Of a DNA stretch of 64,000 nt, positions 39,157 through 54,000 are shown piece by piece. The DNA lies in NCBI GenBank assembly GCA_904063045.1, contig CAJFCJ010000007.1:864819-928818 (forward strand), written 5' to 3'. Source of the stretch: Dimorphilus gyrociliatus. Taxonomy: Eukaryota > Annelida > Polychaeta > Dinophilidae. The notes under the pieces are model-generated. The model made no database searches, was not told the DNA's origin, and saw only the letters and a list, made by a program, of their open reading frames with translations. Both the position numbers and the translations under genes were made by a program. Within the stretch, counting starts at the first letter, position 1. Each line of letters opens with the position of its first letter.

Positions 39157-40847
39157 TCAAGATTGATCCGACGAGGATGATGCATCACTATAGTCGGTGA
39201 TTGTAGAAATAGTTACAATGTCTTGATTTGAACTTTCCGAGTAATTCCTTCTCCTTTTGCGGATTATATAATAAGTTAATCCAAGAATGATAATCGCAGC
39301 AATTGAGCCTTAAAAAAAGAAAATACCTCTATACTAATATTACTATATTATTGTTTTCCTTTATTAACAACCTATTCCGGAGAAGGATAAGAGAAATGCA
39401 TATTTGTTTCTTGTTAAATTAGCTTTAGAAAAATCTGGAAAATCATGAAAAACAGGATATTTACGCTTCGTTAAACTTTCAACTCTTTGTATTCCTATAT
39501 TTCGTTTAAATTTTTCAGTATTATTCACAACTTCTAAATACTTTATAGACTTTTTAGTAGGTTTAATAGTTATTTTACAATCTTCACTAAATGTATATCC
39601 AAATATGGTTGAAAATTCATTGGTTTTGTTAGAATGTACACTAAAAATAGTTGGCATGGTATCAACTTTAGTACTTTTCATTGGACAATCGAATAGCTTT
39701 ATTATGGTATATCTACCATCGCATAAACGTTTATATATAATGTCCATTAACCAAGTAAAATCTGAAGGACAACCATAAATCTTTTCTATGTCTAATCTTT
39801 GTACTACTTGAAATAGCTCTTTAATAAATGCTCCTCTTCCTATATTATCGTCTGTTGGAATTTCTAAACCACCGTCTAGTTTTAAATCTTCTGTTATCCT
39901 TAAATCTATATTTAATGTAAAGATAGCGCAATTGTATTGTATATGAATATCGTTAATTGATGTCATTTAAATTTCATTAATAGGTGGCGTTACCTTTGCA
40001 AATTTAAAAAAAAAACTTAAGTTTTATATACTACAATTTTTTACTTACCAAAGTCCTCAGTCCAATCTAAAATATAGGAATTGACATGCAAACTTCCAAT
40101 AGACGTTATTGTTGGTGGGTTGTCATAACAATTAAAAAAATTAGTCATTTGCGATATTACGTAATCTTCTTCTAATTGGGAAAATTCGTTGATTGTCTTT
40201 TCATAAACTTGATTGATTTGCCCAAAATCATTAGCATCCAACGGGGGTTTTATTGTAAACTTCTTTTGTATGGTTTTTATTTGTTCCCTTATTTCTTTGT
40301 GCACCACTATTAATCTTTGTATAGTGTTAACCTTTAGACCACATGGTATTATGACCTAGTATAAAAAAAAAGGAAAAAAACACAACTACTTCTTTAATTT
40401 TAACTATAAAACTAAGGAAACCTGATCAAGAACCAACTCTTTCATACTTATTGAACTGTTCATATTTTCAATAAATATTGGAAATTGAGAACAAGAAGAA
40501 ATTGATAATGAACCATAATCTTCTCTTAAAGCTCTTACATCATTCGCTCGAAGATTTATTGATGAAAGTTTAATATCATATTTTTCATTCTCTTTTGTAA
40601 ATTTGGCGAATTTACCCCTAAATCTTACTTTTTCATTTGGTATAACGCATTCAATATTTAGTTCTTTACCTAAGCCTAAGCATTTTATGACCTTTTCGTC
40701 GCCAATCTTCTTATCAGTTTTCGACGGTTTGCAGATAAAGGAGGTTAATTCTTCTGTACACGATTGTAGTTTACAAGCTGATAATTGAGATTGAACAAAA
40801 TGAACATGAAAGGAGAAAAATAATAATTTACCACAATAAACTTTCAT
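39157..40847 (-). CDS. Orphan type I membrane protein
   Basis: Predicted exons (minus strand): 40847 to about 40421; about 40356-40045; about 39912 to about 39369; and about 39310-39157. The protein has a signal peptide (MKVYCGKLLFFSFHVHFVQS), an ectodomain of about 380 residues with several Cys (CKLQSC, FICKP, KCLGLG, IECVIP, IIPCGLK, NCYD), one membrane helix formed across the last junction (SFSGIGS|IAAIIILGLTYYII), and a short tail beginning RKRRRN and ending in a Ser/Asp/Thr-rich segment. The acceptor for exon 3 (AAATATAG) is chosen because an in-frame stop precedes the other candidate. The architecture suggests a surface receptor or adhesion molecule. I do not recognise any extracellular domain family. 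It is convergent with EHD (186-bp gap). Confidence 0.6.
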
Positions 40848-43800
40848 TTTAGTAATCTTTTTAAAAATTCAAAAAGAAAGAGAGAAATAAACAGGCGATA
40901 AAAAAATAAGAGAAGAAAAGATAAGAATGGAGAAAAGGAAAGAGAGGAATAAAAGCTAAAAGGGTACAAGTGCTATTAATATAAAATAGTAATAACGATT
41001 ATGCGCATTTTATCCAAACATTTGTATTTTATTAGATGTTGATTATTTAATTTAAATATTTTATTAGAATATTGAACAAAGCCAACAATAGATTAAGCTT
41101 TTTTTTCGTTCTTTTACAACTAGGAACATAAATTATTTTAGTTGTGTAAAACACTTATTTTCAATTATTTTGTAGTATTAATAACATTTTATTCCCAAAG
41201 AGAGAGAGAGAGAGAGGATAGAAGGAAAGAGAGAGAGAGAGAGAGAGAATTATTCCATGTTATTTGTTTTAATCAAATAATTATAGATTTTTACCTTTCC
41301 CTTGAAACTTTTATGGAAATCTCAAATACAAAATGGAATGCGAATAAAGTATTGTTAATGTTAAAATAACAAAAATATTAGAGATACAAAATATACTGGA
41401 CAAATACCACGAAAAAAACGCCAGAGGGATCTAAACTATCAGATTTTTATAGCTTAAATATAATATACCAAACAAAAAATTTCGATAAATCCTTTCAATA
41501 TAGAAAATCTTAAGTTATAGTATTTTCTCTCTCTCTCTCTCTCTCTCTCTCCCATTTTAACCTCAATACTTTGTAGTCTACATAATGGTATATCTTTTAT
41601 ATATTTATATATAAATTTATATTCCAAAGATACATTTACCTTTATAATGGAAATTCAAATATTTATAGTAAGTTTACGATAAATAAAAAAACAAACCTGT
41701 TTAATTATTGTTCTCTATTTGGTTTGAAACTCTGTTCAAAGATTAACTTATATAAGTTAGTCGTTTAGTTAAAGATACAAAATTTATAGTGTTCAATACT
41801 TAAAAAGAGAAAGTAGTACTCTGTTGAGAATTTGTTTGATAGCATCAAGCCATGGTATAATTATTTAGTTTTCATCTCCAATCTAAGTATACCTTCAACT
41901 TTAAATCAGATAAAACTAACCCTTTTGGTAAATTCTAATCTAATTCCACTCAACTTCTCAATTCATCTAGCGGTATTATTATCTAAATATCTTAATTAAG
42001 CTTTTTATAACTAGATTAGACTTATTGATGGAAATTTAGGTAAGCGACTCCCTTTTACAATTACATAATCCCTGCGTATGGAGGAAAATACTCAAATACC
42101 ATTTAAAATAGTTGGAAGAATAGTATAGAATGAATATCTACATTTGATATTCTGTTCAATAGCTCTTGAATAGGCTTGTGTTCAACTAGTTTTAAAAGTT
42201 TGATTGTAATTTTGACTTTTACGTTAAATTAGTCATTTTATTGCATTCATCCGACTTTTTAATTAAATATTCTCAAATTTCAATTATATAACACTTCTTT
42301 CTTAGTATGAACAGTACAGTAATCATCCGTTTTGTATAGACTACTAAATGGATTATCTCTCCAAATAGGATTATCACCTGAAATCTAATTCGTAGGTTTA
42401 ATAATAAATTTGTTCAATTTTACGTGTAAATAATCGATTGTATAAAAAATAACTTTAGAATATTTTCCTCAAAAATGTGACAGCTTTAAAGCTTTATACT
42501 ATATAACTTAATTAATTCCAACAGGTACGAATATATTAGTTTTATTATTCAATCACCTTGTCAAACACACCTTTTCTTCCCAGGTATATAGTATATTATA
42601 ATAGATCTACAAATTTTTCATACTATCTTATTAATTCTTATGGAATAAAGTAATTTTGGAATACTTTTATAGAAATAGGCCATATTTTGTAAGTGACTTA
42701 AAAGATTTACGGGAGTTACATTAAAAAGAGAGTAAGAGTCTTGAACGAATAAAAAATTAATAGAACAAATTTTTATTCTTAGTTCAAGCGTGAAAATTTA
42801 TTGAAAAAAGTTTTATTTGTCAAAGAAATATAGTAAATTTATCTAGAAATCTCCTTCTCTAACTAAGTCATTCTATTGAATAAATATAAATGTAACACGA
42901 TAATCCTTTATAGCATTGAACGTTAATTACATTGTTAGTATTTTATGAATATTCATTTATGCAAATATTCAAGAGGATAATGAATATAATTTTCTTTTTT
43001 TATTTATTTATAAACTCTTACCAGTTAATTAGTGTTTAATTTTTTCTCTCAGAACCTTTTCATTCAGCCACTTTACATATTCCGAATTCCCAATATGGAA
43101 TTCATTCACACCCTTTTGAGCTAATTCAAGCTATTGCACTGCTTATAAAATTCGTCTCTTTCTATAAAGACCCCAATATTTGCTAGCACCCTATTTATAG
43201 GCCTATCGTTTTATTTATATAACAAACCTGGCAATAAACAATAAACTTTTACGTTAATAGAATATCAAAAAAAAAGAAAAACTATATGTTTTTAATAATA
43301 TTTAACAGAAAAGGGAAATCTTCTTACAATTAAGAGACGATTGTCTATCATTCTTTCTTTTAAACAGCTAAAATAAAGAAAAAGTTTGATATCTTTCTAT
43401 AAAAACATCTGTCAAAGTTTTTATTTCTTTTTTAAAGCGAATTAGCTTTCTTTTATTGGTAAACTGTTTTTTTTGTCCTTTTCTTTTAATCTGACTGAGA
43501 CGTTTCATTCAGTTTTTTTTTTATCTCTAAGCTTAAGCAATCTGTCACTTCCTCGCGAGTAGTTACTTTCGGCTTGAAAGTGAGTTTGTTTAAATAAGTC
43601 CAACTGGACTTATATTTCGACGAAGCGGATATTGTTTATGAATATATATTTATATATATTTAATGGAATGTTAATAGGGGTTGAATTAGATGCAATTACT
43701 AGATTGGTAGCAATCTCTAAGAATCATTCAAAAGATTTATTCATGTTCAAAGGAGTGGGAAATTATTAAGTGAACTTTGATGACTATACCCAATAAGAGC

Positions 43801-45098
43801 AGTCATTGTAATAAAAGATACAAAACATTTAAAGAGGACGTCATTTGAAAAGTTTATTTAATACAAATCGCCATTGCCATTTCTTAAATGTTAAAAAGAG
43901 AAAATGAGGGTCTATTCAAATGTCAAGCCTCTGGAAAACTTGGTTAGATATGCTTGAACATACACAGGTGTGAGGAAAAGGAAAGAAAAAAATAAGAATA
44001 TTTAGTAATGGTAATCAAATTTGAAGAATATGTGAATTTGCTCAAGTATTTTCTTCTTTAATGTGAATTGAAAATTAATCGATTGGCTATTTATTATTGA
44101 AAAGCGAATAAATGCCTTCAGGATATGGACAATGTTATTAACAGTTTCATTTTTCTATTCAAATTTAGATGGACATTTAATTTCTTATCTTATTATCAGG
44201 CGAGTCCACCTTGTTTTCTTTACCTTTAATATTTTTATATATAGATAGTATAGGGTAATGTGTAATGCCGGAAATGAATTATTTGACTTCTGAAAAGAGA
44301 GAGAAATGAGAAAGTAATGGAATCTACTTTTAAGTGAAAGACGTTCTTTTTTTGAACAATATGGGTAATTAAAAGACGTTAATCTATGTTTGATACGAAG
44401 AAGAGGAAATTTGACATAAATTTAATGATAGGGAGTAAAATCCGAGGTTTTTTTTGACATTACAGAATTCGGTAATTTGTAAAAATGATGTAAAATAATA
44501 AACAGATAGCCGTATGTATATATAAACATTATAAATTCTCGATATAAAAACAAATGTTAATCTGATAATATGACCCCCTCAGATAGTATAAAACACCATA
44601 TCACTACTGCCAGAGGGAGACACTGTTACAAACATTTTTGAATTACAAGATACCTATTTGTCACAATTCCTATCTATTAATAAATACTTTTGAAAAATTT
44701 CACCCATTCTACGGGTTATGAGTTCTAAACACGTCTTAATATTTACAATCCTATACCTATTCAATTAAGCCTACATCAAGCGCATCCCAAAACGAGGCTG
44801 AAATTCCCAATAGGCTGGTTTCGTGCCTTCCCACCCAATAAGCTTTGCGCACCTGCGTGCGGAAACGTGAACCTCTCAAACGAAGCGTAGTCCCTGTTCA
44901 GACCGCGAACGATCAAGATGACGGCGAAACTTTTATCGTCTATAAATATTAGTTTTAGTGTTTTTGTTGGAATATGATAAAAAAAAATTGAAAATATTTC
45001 TCTAATATTGGATAATGTAAGAATACTCTCTCAAATTATTTGGACAGCGCTATATAAATTGTCTAAGTGTCATTGTTCAACGAATATTCCGGAGCGGC
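40848..45098. other. Long intergenic region upstream of Flamingo
   Basis: About 4.2 kb without supported coding sequence. It contains an interrupted (GA)n tract at 41199-41248, a (CT)n tract at 41526-41553 and a TAGGCCTA octamer at 43198-43205. Toward 44760-44930 it becomes GC-richer, with two CCAAT boxes (44807-44811 and 44835-44839). It is the largest gene-free gap in the window and probably holds Flamingo cis-regulatory DNA. Confidence 0.6.
45050..45082 (+). promoter_or_regulatory. Possible TATA box and initiator of Flamingo
   Basis: CTATATAAATT at 45050-45060 is followed about 25 bases later by an initiator-like TGTCATTG at 45068-45075. If used, the 5' UTR would be only about 25 nt before ATG 45099. 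The gene may instead have an upstream untranslated exon; no transcript data are available. Confidence 0.35.
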
Positions 45099-48000
45099 AT
45101 GAAGTTTACGAAGGCTAAACTATTCTTTGTTAATTTCTACCTCTACCTACTCGCTAATTTTCAACTATCTAGTTTAACAAACATCGTGTTCAATGGGAAT
45201 ATAAATGAAAACTGGACTTACGATGTCAACTCACAGTTTCTTCATATGAGTAACGGAGTATTATATTCAATGAAATGCTCTCCTGAAACTGTTGAATTTA
45301 CTGCTCAAAATATTTTTACAAAGGATGAAAGCCGATCGTTTTTAAAGTTTGACTGTAAATCTAGCGTTAAGGTAAACGTACAAGTTTTGGTAAACTCTAC
45401 TCAATGTATTAGCATCTTTGATTTATCTAATTATCTTCCCACGGACATTTTGAAGAATGCTCAATCTTATGAACCGTTTATTACTGAACGAACAATCAGT
45501 GTTGTAAGGTCTACAGGCAAAGTTTATGCTAGAGAATCGCCTTGTATTCCTACTCAATTTGTCATTCTTGTTATGACAGATAATTTTCAGCGTATTCCGG
45601 TCGAGATTATTTTAAAGGATAGACCGAATAATCATGTCAGATTAAGAAGATCAGTCAACACTCGACCGGTCTTTAAATTTTCTTTTTATAAGGAAACTGT
45701 GATGGAGGAAAGAAATCCAGGTATAACTGTTGCAACAATAGTTGCCTCAGACCCAGATGGCAATCTCGAAGGTGTATTAACGTATAGTCTCATAGGGCAA
45801 CGAAATGCCCTCTCCGAAACTATGTTCGAGGTTGACGAAAACTCTGGACGAATATCAACTTCAAAAAAGTTGGACAGAGAATCAATATCAACGCATTATT
45901 TCCATTTAATAGCTAGGGATCGTAGTCGAAATCCCAAATCAGCAACAGCCACAGTTGAGATTAGTGTACTAGATGACAATGATCATTCTCCGAAATTCGA
46001 GCAACCGAATGGGATATATACTCTAGCTGTAAAAGAAGATTTTGATGTTGATGGAATCATTCACACGGTAGTAGCAACTGATAATGATGAGGGAAACAAC
46101 GCCAAACTGACTTACGAGATAATTAGCGACTCCAAGTTGGTGCTGGATACTTTCAAAATAGATTCATCTGATGGAAGGTTATCATTAAAAAAGAAATTGG
46201 ATAGAGAAGTTACAGGCTATTATGAATTCAGTATTCGAGCTACTGATAAAGCAGATAAGATAACAGAAAGAAAATCTTCAACAGCTTTGGTTAAATTAAC
46301 TATTTTCGATGTCAATGACAATTTTCCTCAGTGGACAAAATCTTCATATTCAGTTGAGGTTAGTGAGAAAATAGACGTTAAGCGTAGACCTGTTATTGCT
46401 CAAGTCAAGGCAACGGACATTGATAAGGGAAATAACGCTATAGTTGTATATACAATTCAATCCGGTAATGAGAATCAGATCTTTTCCCTCGACAAAACAA
46501 CTGGAGACTTATCCATACTTAAACCGCTGGATTACGAAAGTAATAATAAAAATTTTAACCTTATAATTAGAGCTACCGATCAAGGGGAATCAAAGTTATC
46601 AAATATAACAACTCTTACGATTAATGTGCTCGATGAGAATGATAACGCACCAAATTTCACATCCTCGTTGATTCGCGTCCCTGTAAAAGAAAGCAAACCT
46701 GTAAATGAGGTAGTTTATGAGTTCCGAGCATATGACAGAGATAGCGGAATAAACTCTCAATTGGTTTACCGTATCACGTCAGATAACAAAAATACTGTAC
46801 CGTTTAATCTCAACGAAACCACTGGACAACTGACAGTTAAGACACCTTTAGACAGAGAGACTGCATCATTCTTCAAGCTGACAATAACAGCGTGGGACAA
46901 AGGCATCCCACCGAAAAGTGCCGAAGTCGTCGTCGATATTAATGTCATAGACGTTAATGACAACGCCCCGGTGTTTTCCTCTCGGTACTACTCCAAAGAA
47001 ATACCTGAAAATATAGCTGTTAGTAGAGAAGTAATTTCTGTGATGGCCAGAGATGATGATGCAAATGAAAATTCAAGAATGACCTTTCGTATAATAAAAG
47101 GAAATACTGGAAATAGTTTTAGACTAGTTCAAAAGAGTGATACGATGGCATCCATTGTTGTAACGAAAGCTCTAAATCACACTGTAACTTCACAATATAT
47201 ATTGGAAGTGGAAGCAAGAGACAGTGGGGGTAAAACTGATGTAACAAATGTTATCATTAATGTAACAGACACAAACGACCATGCTCCATATTTCAGGAAT
47301 TTACCATCTGTGGTAGTTGTTCCTGAGGATACAAAGGTTGGAGGCTGGGTAGTGCATATTGATGCTTACGATAAAGACTTTGGGGAAAATGCTAAAATTC
47401 ATTACGAAATAGAAAAAAACGACTTCTTCGCCATTAAACCCCGAACAGGGAACATAACAGTAATTGGCGAATTGGATACCGAAAAAATTTCATCAATTCC
47501 CCTACTTATTTATATTACAGACTCAGGAAAACCTCCAAAAGCAAATACTGCTCAAATTCAATTTAACATAAAGGATGTTAATGACAATTCACCAATTTTT
47601 AATAAAAAAATTTACAAAATTAAGATATCGGAAGGTGCAAGACCACAAAGCTACGTCACAACGGTGATGGCAACAGACTTAGATAGTGGAAATAATGGTA
47701 AAATCAAATATACATTCGAGGGAGGACATTCAGGAAATGGTGCATTTTTCATGGAACTATCTACTGGAGTTATTAGGACGAATACTAAATTAGATAGAGA
47801 GACAATAGCCGCGTACGATTTGATAGCAGTGGCGTATGATCATGGAATCCCAAGAAGAAGTTCAACAGCAATTGTTCACGTTGAACTAGAGGATATAAAT
47901 GATAGTATACCAGAGTTTTCGGCCAATTCATTAGATCTATATGTCGCTGAAAATAGCAAAATCGGAACGAGGGTTGGTGTTATTCAAGCTATTGATAAAG

Positions 48001-51000
48001 ATGAAGGGAAGAATGCCGAAGTAGTGTATTCCATTGTTAAAGAGAAGGATTATGAATACTTTGAAATTGCGCATCAAGATCCCGCTAATATTACGACAAC
48101 GGCTGTATTCGATTATGAAGCTGAGAAGAAAGAATTCAAGTTAACTATTCGAGCTATGTCTCTCGATTTATTCAATACCGTTGAAGTTACCATTTACGTG
48201 CAAGACCGAAACGACTTTCCCCCTATTGTTCAAGATTTTGTGATATATTTTAATAATTTTCCTGATAGCTTCGCTAGGGAAATTGTTGGATATGTTCCCG
48301 CGTACGACCCAGATGTCTCAGACCGTTTAACTTACAGCTTCTACGAAAGGAATGAAGCTCACATTCTACATTTAGACAGTAAAAGTGGAGCCATTAAACT
48401 TGACCCGCGATTGAATTCGGATAGGCCTATCAACGCTACTCTCGGTGTCCTAGTTAGTGGTGAGTACCCGACCGTGTTAAAAGTTAACTCGAGTGTAATA
48501 TGTATAAAGAAAGTAGGCCTAGGAATTTGTAAATTGGGTCAACGTCTACTACGTCTCCACTAATCTTAACGATCTGAGATCTGATAGCTGGCGTAGAGAG
48601 CCTTCAATGTGGAATTTATGTTTCTCATACCTGATGCGGTTAATTTTCAATTAATCGCAATTAATAGCCCTTTCTAATTTATTTTTACTATGGAGCACGT
48701 AGGTAGTTCCTCTCGCTGGTCAATTATTTGTTTATCATTCATCTTAATAACAAGCAGGTGTATTAGGCTTTTGTTTTCTATGAATCAAAATTGTCTACAT
48801 GTTTATTCATAAATGTGTGTGTGTGTTAGTGTTTTCCTTACTTCAAACCATCATCATAGAAATTTTCTATCTCAAGGAGTCTATATTTGTTGACATAAAT
48901 AATACGAGTCAATATTGTGCTATTGCTGGCATCATTACATTGTATTCATTAATTATCGGTTAGTTTTCATATTGGGAAATTATATATCACCTTTCCGTCA
49001 TGTTGCTAAATATCATCTCGCTTGAATTCAGTTCAAAATAGGTGGTTATTTGAGACGATCTTGCCTGCAGCTATATGTCAAACTTATTAAATAATTTCTA
49101 AGTTGTTCAACGAAGGAGTACTTTACTATTTCTTTGTGTTAATTATAATAGAGAGGTCTTTATATTGGATTTTTTTTAAATGAAATTCTCTTAACCTTGA
49201 CGTAAAACTTCTTTAAAAAACTTGCTATTATTAAAAATGAATAAGAATGATTCAACAATTGTAATAAGAAATTCTTAATCGACTTGAGATCCTCGTTTTG
49301 TCTTTATAAAACGATTAGGTCGTCAGAAAAGGCGTGTTTTCACAACTAAATAATTAGCGACGCGTTTAAGAGCCGTAGATTTCACCCAAAACGACATAAA
49401 GTACTTGCCTGAATGCTTGAGCTATTCTACGTAGAGATAAAGATCGAAATTTGGATCGATTAAGAATGGCACGAAAACGTATGCGAGCTCAGGCCAGCCT
49501 TTTGAAAGTATTGTGTTCACTACTCGACAGTTGGAATTATTTATTCAAAGAACCAAGTTTGCAGCGTCTAATCACCATTTTAAAAAATACTCGACCAGGT
49601 GCTAACGGCTAACGCTCAAATTTGTATGAATAATACTTTTCAGGCTAGACCATGGGCAGATGTTGAGGGAGTTGTTATTTCACGCTTGAACAGTTTCCAA
49701 ACGATTCAGCGGCTTTGGTACTTACATTGATTACATAATAAGGACGCGCGCGTATTTACTAAACCAGACTCCTCAATTAGTCAATTAAGAAAAACAGTAG
49801 AGTTACAAAGAGATTATTTTTGTTTGAATTAAAGGAATATTAAGTTAGCGACAAAAAACGATTTTGTTTGCCTTCCCACTTTTTGTTTAATTAGTAGCGA
49901 TTGGGCTTTTTTTATTAGTATTGATCTATTGACGATGGGTATAGGTTTGCAAAAGTTTTTTGTGTCAGTCACTTAGAATGTTTGAAAATATATACAAAGA
50001 AGAAGAGATTAAAACAACATTGTCACTCTTATACGGCCAGATTAGTGTCAACAAGCTGAGTTTGATTTTTTCCCGCAGAAATATTGAAATTTGGCATCAC
50101 AGTTGGAAATTTTTTTTGTCCATTGTCTAGGGCCGTTGGCACAGAAACAAATATTCATAGTGATTCTGGACGGTGGATTTAACTCACGCAAGCTTTAGAT
50201 TAACCTTTAAAATTCACCATCCAAGTTCTTTCATGTTGTAAAATAATTCTTTTCTAGTGTAAACGGATTCGTGCAATAACTGTTGAAAATTATTAACAAT
50301 TAAAAATGCATTTCTTTATCCAGGTGCAATACTAACAACAAAAGGAACTCGAGCTTGAACTGAAAATTTGACCGTTTATTATATATTTAGTTTTCTCAAT
50401 ATGATAGATCTTAATTAGTTATATTGGGAAACCATTACTTGAGTTTATCGATTAGCGAATTTAATATTTATTCAAAAGTCTTCAGTGATTTTCTTGAATT
50501 TCAAATGAGAGTTTCAATAACTTAACCTTAGGTATTGTTTTTTGTATTTAAGGTTGCTGAAACATTGAGTTTAAATCAATATCGTAACTTCCTTTGTTAA
50601 ATCTATAAATTTTTACTTTCTTTGTAACAGAACCAATCAAAATCTTATTATTTAATGTCTTCTGAAAATTTTTAGCTTCACACTCGATTCTTGCGGACAA
50701 GAGGTTTAGTCAATAGATTAGGTTTCAACAATTTCAAAGAATTGGGGCGAAGATAATCGACTGAACAATTGCACTCTTATTAAGTATAGTCATAAGTCTA
50801 GGATAATATGTGTTGTAAGCTCTCTCTTCTCTACCTGCTGATAATGATCATATATTTTACCCCTGTCAGTTAGTATAACTGGCTGGATTTGTGTAGAAAA
50901 CGTTAAGATTGCAATCGTTAAAACTACTAATAATTAATATTACTGTTTTAAAGTCTCTGGCAACTTTTTAACAGTTTTGCCAAATGTGCAAGATATCACT

Positions 51001-54000
51001 CCTATTAGAACCATTAGCACTGTCACGAAATGGTCATCTGGCAATTCCAGCAATTAGACCTTGTGTCTATCATGTCAAAAATGACCGGTGCTGTTCAAAT
51101 GCAAATATATTCAATTCTTATGTTAATCAGTCATTGTCGTTTATTGACTCTGAAGCAGTGAGTTCTGCCTATGATATATTTCTCGCGGCTATTTTCAACG
51201 ATCGTTTACATTTGGTAGGAACTGGGATTTTTTTTTCTATCGATTAAAATAGTCTTTTATGTTGAAACCGAACTCCCAGTTCCACACTTAAAGACGACAT
51301 AAGCACCTATCAAAACAGTATATTTATTGACTTTAGATCAGCTTGAACCGTACTGTGATGTTCATCTAAGCAAAAGTTGATCTTTTCTCCGTACCAGTAG
51401 CTTAATTAGTAGGTCGTAAAGTGAAAAGGAAAAAGAGTACCGGCTACTTAGTAATAAAAATGTCAGACTGGTCTCATGTCTTTGATGTTTCTTTTGACGA
51501 ATCCTAAGATGTTAGGGCCTAAACAGCGGGGTGTTAGAAGTGGGGTTATTTTCTTTAGTACATTCTTTATACGATCGATTTTCTTGAATTCATAGCAAAT
51601 ATTTATACCCCTGTGTCACGTTTGTCGGAAAGTAATAAAGTTGCTCATGGATTCAATCAACTAGAAACCCAAAACTTTAGGTATAGGATTTGAAATATGA
51701 CACGTTTAAAGCGTGACATAAATTTAGTTACGCAAGAATGTTTGTTCATTCAATAGAGTTAATCAATAAAAGTTTTTATTATTAGTGGAAACCATTCAAT
51801 ATAAAGTAAATTATGAAATATTTTATGCAAACTTTTCTTTATTATTGAATTAAAAGGTGAAGGAAACAGTTAAACATCCGGGCTTTTGAATAGTTTTGCA
51901 TCCAAGTTTCTGCTTCTAATTGTGGTTTTCTTTATTCTAGCCAACAAAAATAATAGCATCCTGTTACGTAATTGCACGATATTCTATACGATGGTATAAG
52001 ATTCGCACTATATTTATATTCGTAATTGTCGACAAAAGTATGCAAGATTTGTAGTCGTACTATCAATAAACAGCAATGTGAATGGCTAAACTATTCTAAT
52101 GTTGGATATGAATGGTTTAAAGTAAAGCAAATTCTAACAACACAATAATAAGTTTGGATTTAGAGTATACATGGTGAAATTATTCAATACCAATGTTAAT
52201 TTATTCTTTTCAATATGTAATTTTTTCGTGCACCGAAATAAGCTTGTCGTTATTAACCCCCAAAAAGCTTAACCCTTTTCTGAGAAAATTATGCACTATT
52301 TATACAATTCACTGACACAATGATTTTTTGAAGTAAACAAAGAAAGGCAACGTGTTAAATATGAATGATCTCCTTACCATCTTAAAATAATTATTCTTAT
52401 ACATTTTCTTAAAGAAAACCAAAGATGCATACTTTGTACGGTCCTTTGTGTTTACCTGTATGAGAAAGGTCAAGAAAACAAGCATTGCATTGCAGCCCTG
52501 ACGTGTTTTTATTTACAGTCCGTCGGCTAATTGGCCGTCTTCAGCAAACAGCTGTTGGGCTTGAAAATAAACGCATCGATTTTGATAAATGGACCAGAGG
52601 ATTTGGGCTTTTTTTATTTGAGAAGTGATCATGCTGTGCAGTGGTTTTTAATGTTCTTTCGCGCGTATAATATTTGTGAATTTAGACGATTCTTTTCGTC
52701 GTTTTTAACCCTTGTATACTCTTGAGAATACGAAAATGTATAGGGGTTGTAAAACTGTTTCAAAGAGGAAAATGGCGTGCAGACATTAAAATCAATAACA
52801 GGCAAGAACTGTCGGAGATTTCAATACTCAATTACAGACAACTTTGTCAACGTGCCTCCTTGCATCAGGTTAATAGCTATATGATTGAATTGTGCGAGTT
52901 TATTGATTGGAAAATGTCACTTAATGATAGAAGAAAGGTAAATAATAGATTCTGTACCCATATTGATCTATGTTCAAAATGAAGCAGTTATTTCACGGCA
53001 CTATCCAACTGCATAAATATTTCATAGTAAATTCATCAAGGACCCTCTTATCTAATCAGACTAATTCAGCCCTATCGCTTTGTAAAGAATATTTTCCCTG
53101 CCACATGTAAAAATGTTTGAATTGACGAGTAAATGTAGTATTTAAACTGTTTGGAGATCAAAAGGCGGTGGGGAATTCAAGAAAGTAGAATAAAGCCGAC
53201 TTTGCACTTTACTTTCAAGTTAACACCTTTCGGGGCGTCGTCTCTCTTCGTCAAGACGCTATTTCTCTTCTTTGAATTGCCGACTTGAAAAGTTGTCTAT
53301 ACGATTCCACTGTTCTATTTTAAGTATTTAAAGGTGCAAATTATTGAATGGTATTTTTATTGTGTGTAACATTCGCCTTGTTTTCAGCTATACCTAATCT
53401 CGCTTTTAAGGTGCAATTGTGTTATATTGTTCAGATATATTTTTGGCATTTCCTGTCCTCTAGCATTCAGGGCACTTTCTTCTCGTGTTATTAATTATAT
53501 CACTTGAATGTTTTTTTAATAATATTTTGACTGAACGTTTTATGTCGCATAAAACATAAGCTGGTGACAACGGGGAAATTCTCATTAATCATTTTTACTC
53601 ATCCATCTGCACACCTGTTTTTTTTTTTTTTGGAGACCAATACTAACACTAAAATATCGTTTAAGTCAACACTTGCCTTTCATATCATATAACGGAAATA
53701 TTTAAAAACGTGTACGCTTGTGTGTGTAGTTTGAATCTAAGAGAGCAGGAGAAGTATAATCAATAGCCTGACGCATTCTCTGTCACGCAATCGAATGTAT
53801 TGAAAAAAGAGCATAGTTGGTAATTGTTTAGCCTACACAGGAAACAGAGTGTAACAGATAAGGAGGAGAGACAGACGCCTCTATTTATCTCGTTCAGATA
53901 AGATAATATTTGTCTACGACGTTTTAATGACGTCGTTTATTCCAGCACGTGATTAAGAATAAGGGTTTATAATTGGAAAGTTCGTTAAAGGCACAAAAAT

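Noticed and set aside
41199-41553. (GA)n and (CT)n tracts as a possible inverted-repeat element
   Set aside because: They are simple microsatellites about 300 bp apart without matching flanks or target-site duplications.
45099-48563. Treating the first Flamingo ORF (1,154 codons with its own stop) as a secreted truncated cadherin
   Set aside because: The last 35 codons lie beyond a perfect GTGAGT donor at 48460. The repeat 9 sequence continues in family order only after splicing to 55626. Intron retention is possible but not shown.
50984-51247. 87-codon ORF in the large Flamingo intron
   Set aside because: No splice context or recognisable motif; this length is expected by chance in 7 kb.
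52531-52982. Two consecutive ORFs in the Flamingo intron considered as a nested gene
   Set aside because: No start or splice logic connects them, and no homology was recognised.
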